NCBI GenBank assembly: GCA_024734555.1
Contig: JANPWX010000444.1
Coordinates: 310,001-374,000, forward strand
DNA length: 64,000 bases
DNA from: Trochalopteron elliotii
Taxonomy: Eukaryota > Chordata > Aves > Passeriformes > Leiothrichidae
Reading direction: 5' to 3'
Made by a program: the position numbers and the translations under genes. Under the pieces are notes generated by a model. That model saw nothing but the letters and a program-made list of their open reading frames with translations. It did no database searches and was not told the origin of the DNA. Below are positions 63,469 through 64,000 of this stretch, piece by piece; the stretch's first letter is position 1; each line of letters begins with the position of its first letter.

Positions 63469-64000
63469 CACTGCTGCTTGCTCAGGGAAAATATTCAAAA
63501 AGCAATGCTTGGCAATACAAGTCTGTCTGGCTGCAAATGGGGCAGCCTTCTTTTTAAAACCTCATGCCCCTTTTAAAGACAGGACAGTCCTGAGAATGCT
63601 GTCACAACTAGGTAAGTCAGCAACAGGCAGGTGGCTAAGGTGAAACTGATGTTTTGCAAAGATAGGTTTATCCCATCCCACAGAATACATCAGTTAAATA
63701 CAAATACATACAACATATGTCAGTTTTGGAAATGCTACACTTTGTAGCAATGGAAGGAAAACTGTACCTGAAGATGCAAAGTATTGAACTGAGTACTTAT
63801 AACATAGATGTCTTTTTAGTAAAGGCTTTAATGCCAATAAATTTGTGGTACTGGATCTTTCATTAGGGCTCTGATAAGCAGTAACACATCTGCAGGTACT
63901 GTTTTCAATTCTGCATTGGAAATGCTGTTTCTACAGGCAATTTTAATTTTGAGCAGCATGAAAGATATAGTTGAGAAAAATTGTTTTTCACAATATATAT
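63469..64000. other. Noncoding end of window
   Basis: Nothing recognised. Slightly GC-richer than average next to the LTR, then AT-rich. Confidence 0.55.

Noticed and set aside
1..64000. CRISPR array, bacterial operon or phage-like system
   Set aside because: No regularly spaced direct repeats, no dense coding and no ribosome-binding patterns; the window is clearly vertebrate noncoding DNA.

Overview
The window looks like vertebrate nuclear DNA, most probably from a passerine bird. It is AT-rich and CpG-poor with no compact coding. Its recognisable repeats are typical of birds: CR1 LINE 3' ends closing in the ATTCTATG-type tail, several solo LTRs of avian endogenous retroviruses, and a SINE with a tRNA-Ile-like head joined to a CR1-like tail, a design known from songbirds. 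The passerine assignment is an inference from these repeats, since no gene names the species.

I find no protein-coding gene, exon, rRNA or tRNA gene that I can support. The longest open frames are about 110-153 codons and are ordinary chance frames for AT-rich DNA. The longest, at 3821-4282, lies largely inside an LTR. The window is therefore a gene desert or the inside of a very long intron. Two protein-like short frames and two short splice-flanked segments are listed only as things to test.

Layout. 1-3.96 kb: unique noncoding DNA. 3.97-4.44 kb: an old LTR on the minus strand. 4.4-20 kb: unique noncoding DNA with small tandem duplications, an A/C-rich tract and a strong C-rich G-quadruplex motif at 16.93 kb. 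20.1 kb: an old CR1-like piece. 21.3 kb: a (TATC)n microsatellite holding the only N. 25.9-26.1 kb: an AT-rich block and a 12-bp hairpin. 28.4 and 29.2-29.7 kb: CR1 fragments. 32.49-33.1 kb: a CpG-rich solo LTR on the plus strand with a 6-bp target duplication. 33.5-35.7 kb: a (GA)n array, a possible ancient tRNA-derived SINE and the tRNA-Ile/CR1 SINE. 39.25-39.79 kb: an avian ERV LTR-type repeat. 42.62-43.18 and 47.34-47.89 kb: two solo LTRs of one family, each with its own perfect 5-bp target duplication. 46.87-46.98 kb: a long polypyrimidine tract. 55.4 and 61.7 kb: CR1 pieces. 63.04-63.47 kb: a further solo LTR.

Nothing here works as a gene system. The window mainly records repeated retroelement insertion into otherwise unique DNA. 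Five of six LTR-type copies lie on the minus strand. That would fit an intron of a plus-strand gene, but the number is too small to prove it. I saw no undescribed biological system.
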